DNA from: Gemmatimonadota bacterium
GTDB taxonomy: Bacteria; Latescibacterota; UBA2968; UBA8231
Reading direction: 5' to 3'
NCBI GenBank assembly: GCA_018673255.1
Contig: JABHDC010000127.1
Span: forward strand, 1-6,291
DNA: 6,291 nt
How positions within the stretch are numbered: position 1 is the first letter of the stretch; each line of letters begins with the position of its first letter. Of this stretch, positions 6,080-6,291 are shown one piece after another. The notes below the pieces were generated by a model. That model was not told the origin of the DNA. It did not search any database and saw only the letters and a list, made by a program, of their open reading frames with translations. The position numbers were made by a program, and so were the translations under genes.

Positions 6080-6291
6080 ATGAGCCATCTGCCCAACCTC
6101 GAGCTCAGTGTGTGTCTGCCTGCCTACAACGAAGAGGGTGCCATTGCGCCTGTCCTGACGGCTCTGCGTCAGCGGCTTGATCAGGAGTCTGATCTCCAAG
6201 AGCGATACGAGATCCTCGTCATAGATGACGGATCGACGGACAACACCGCCGACGAAGCTCGCCGGGTGGGTGGCGAGGTCCGCGTGGTGCA
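6080..6291 (+). CDS. Family 2 glycosyltransferase, N-terminal part (3' partial)
   Basis: ATG 6080 is preceded by AGGGGGG (6065-6071) at an eight-base spacing. The window shows 70 codons and ends inside the gene. Residues 10-20 read SVCLPAYNEEG, the first beta strand and nucleotide-binding turn of GT-A fold enzymes. Residues 43-56 read YEILVIDDGSTDNT, the usual second strand with the Asp pair that contacts the nucleotide-sugar. This is typical of the GT2 group that includes dolichyl/undecaprenyl-phosphate sugar transferases (DPM1-like). The acceptor cannot be told from this fragment, nor whether membrane helices follow. It probably shares the transcript of the HNH gene. Any functional link between the two is unclear. 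Confidence 0.92.
   Translation, partial: MSHLPNLELSVCLPAYNEEGAIAPVLTALRQRLDQESDLQERYEILVIDDGSTDNTADEARRVGGEVRVV

Overview
The window is GC-rich DNA that carries genes only on the + strand. It probably comes from an uncultured Gram-negative bacterium of the Fibrobacteres-Chlorobi-Bacteroidetes (FCB) superphylum or a neighbouring candidate phylum. The evidence is a C-terminal domain with the PNPFNP motif typical of type IX secretion (T9SS) cargo, two lipoprotein signals and an outer-membrane barrel. I cannot place it further from sequence alone.

Region A (1-5329) looks like the end of a cell-envelope operon. It holds (i) the 3' part of a large surface protein with ~100-residue Ig/cadherin-like repeats and a T9SS type A-like sorting domain; (ii) a TPR lipoprotein; (iii) a secreted protein that joins an N-terminal outer-membrane beta-barrel to a C-terminal CsgG/LpoB-like periplasmic domain; and (iv) a small lipoprotein with one Big_1-type Ig-like domain. 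Gaps are 8 and 5 bases, and the last start codon sits just behind the preceding stop codon, so the four are very likely co-transcribed and partly translationally coupled. The inferred job is display or anchoring of the Ig-repeat protein at the cell surface, with the barrel protein and the two lipoproteins as envelope partners.

Region B (5330-5556) is a 227-base AT-richer intergenic segment. It has a 10-bp imperfect dyad overlapping the -35 box of a near-consensus sigma70-type promoter (TTGACA, 18-bp spacer, TATATT). An untranslated leader of about 168 bases follows.

Region C (5557-6291) is a second transcription unit: a 168-residue HNH endonuclease-family protein with an extra N-terminal zinc-binding Cys cluster, then, after 16 bases, the first 70 codons of a family 2 glycosyltransferase cut by the window end. 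No tRNA, rRNA, CRISPR array, transposase or insertion sequence is visible.
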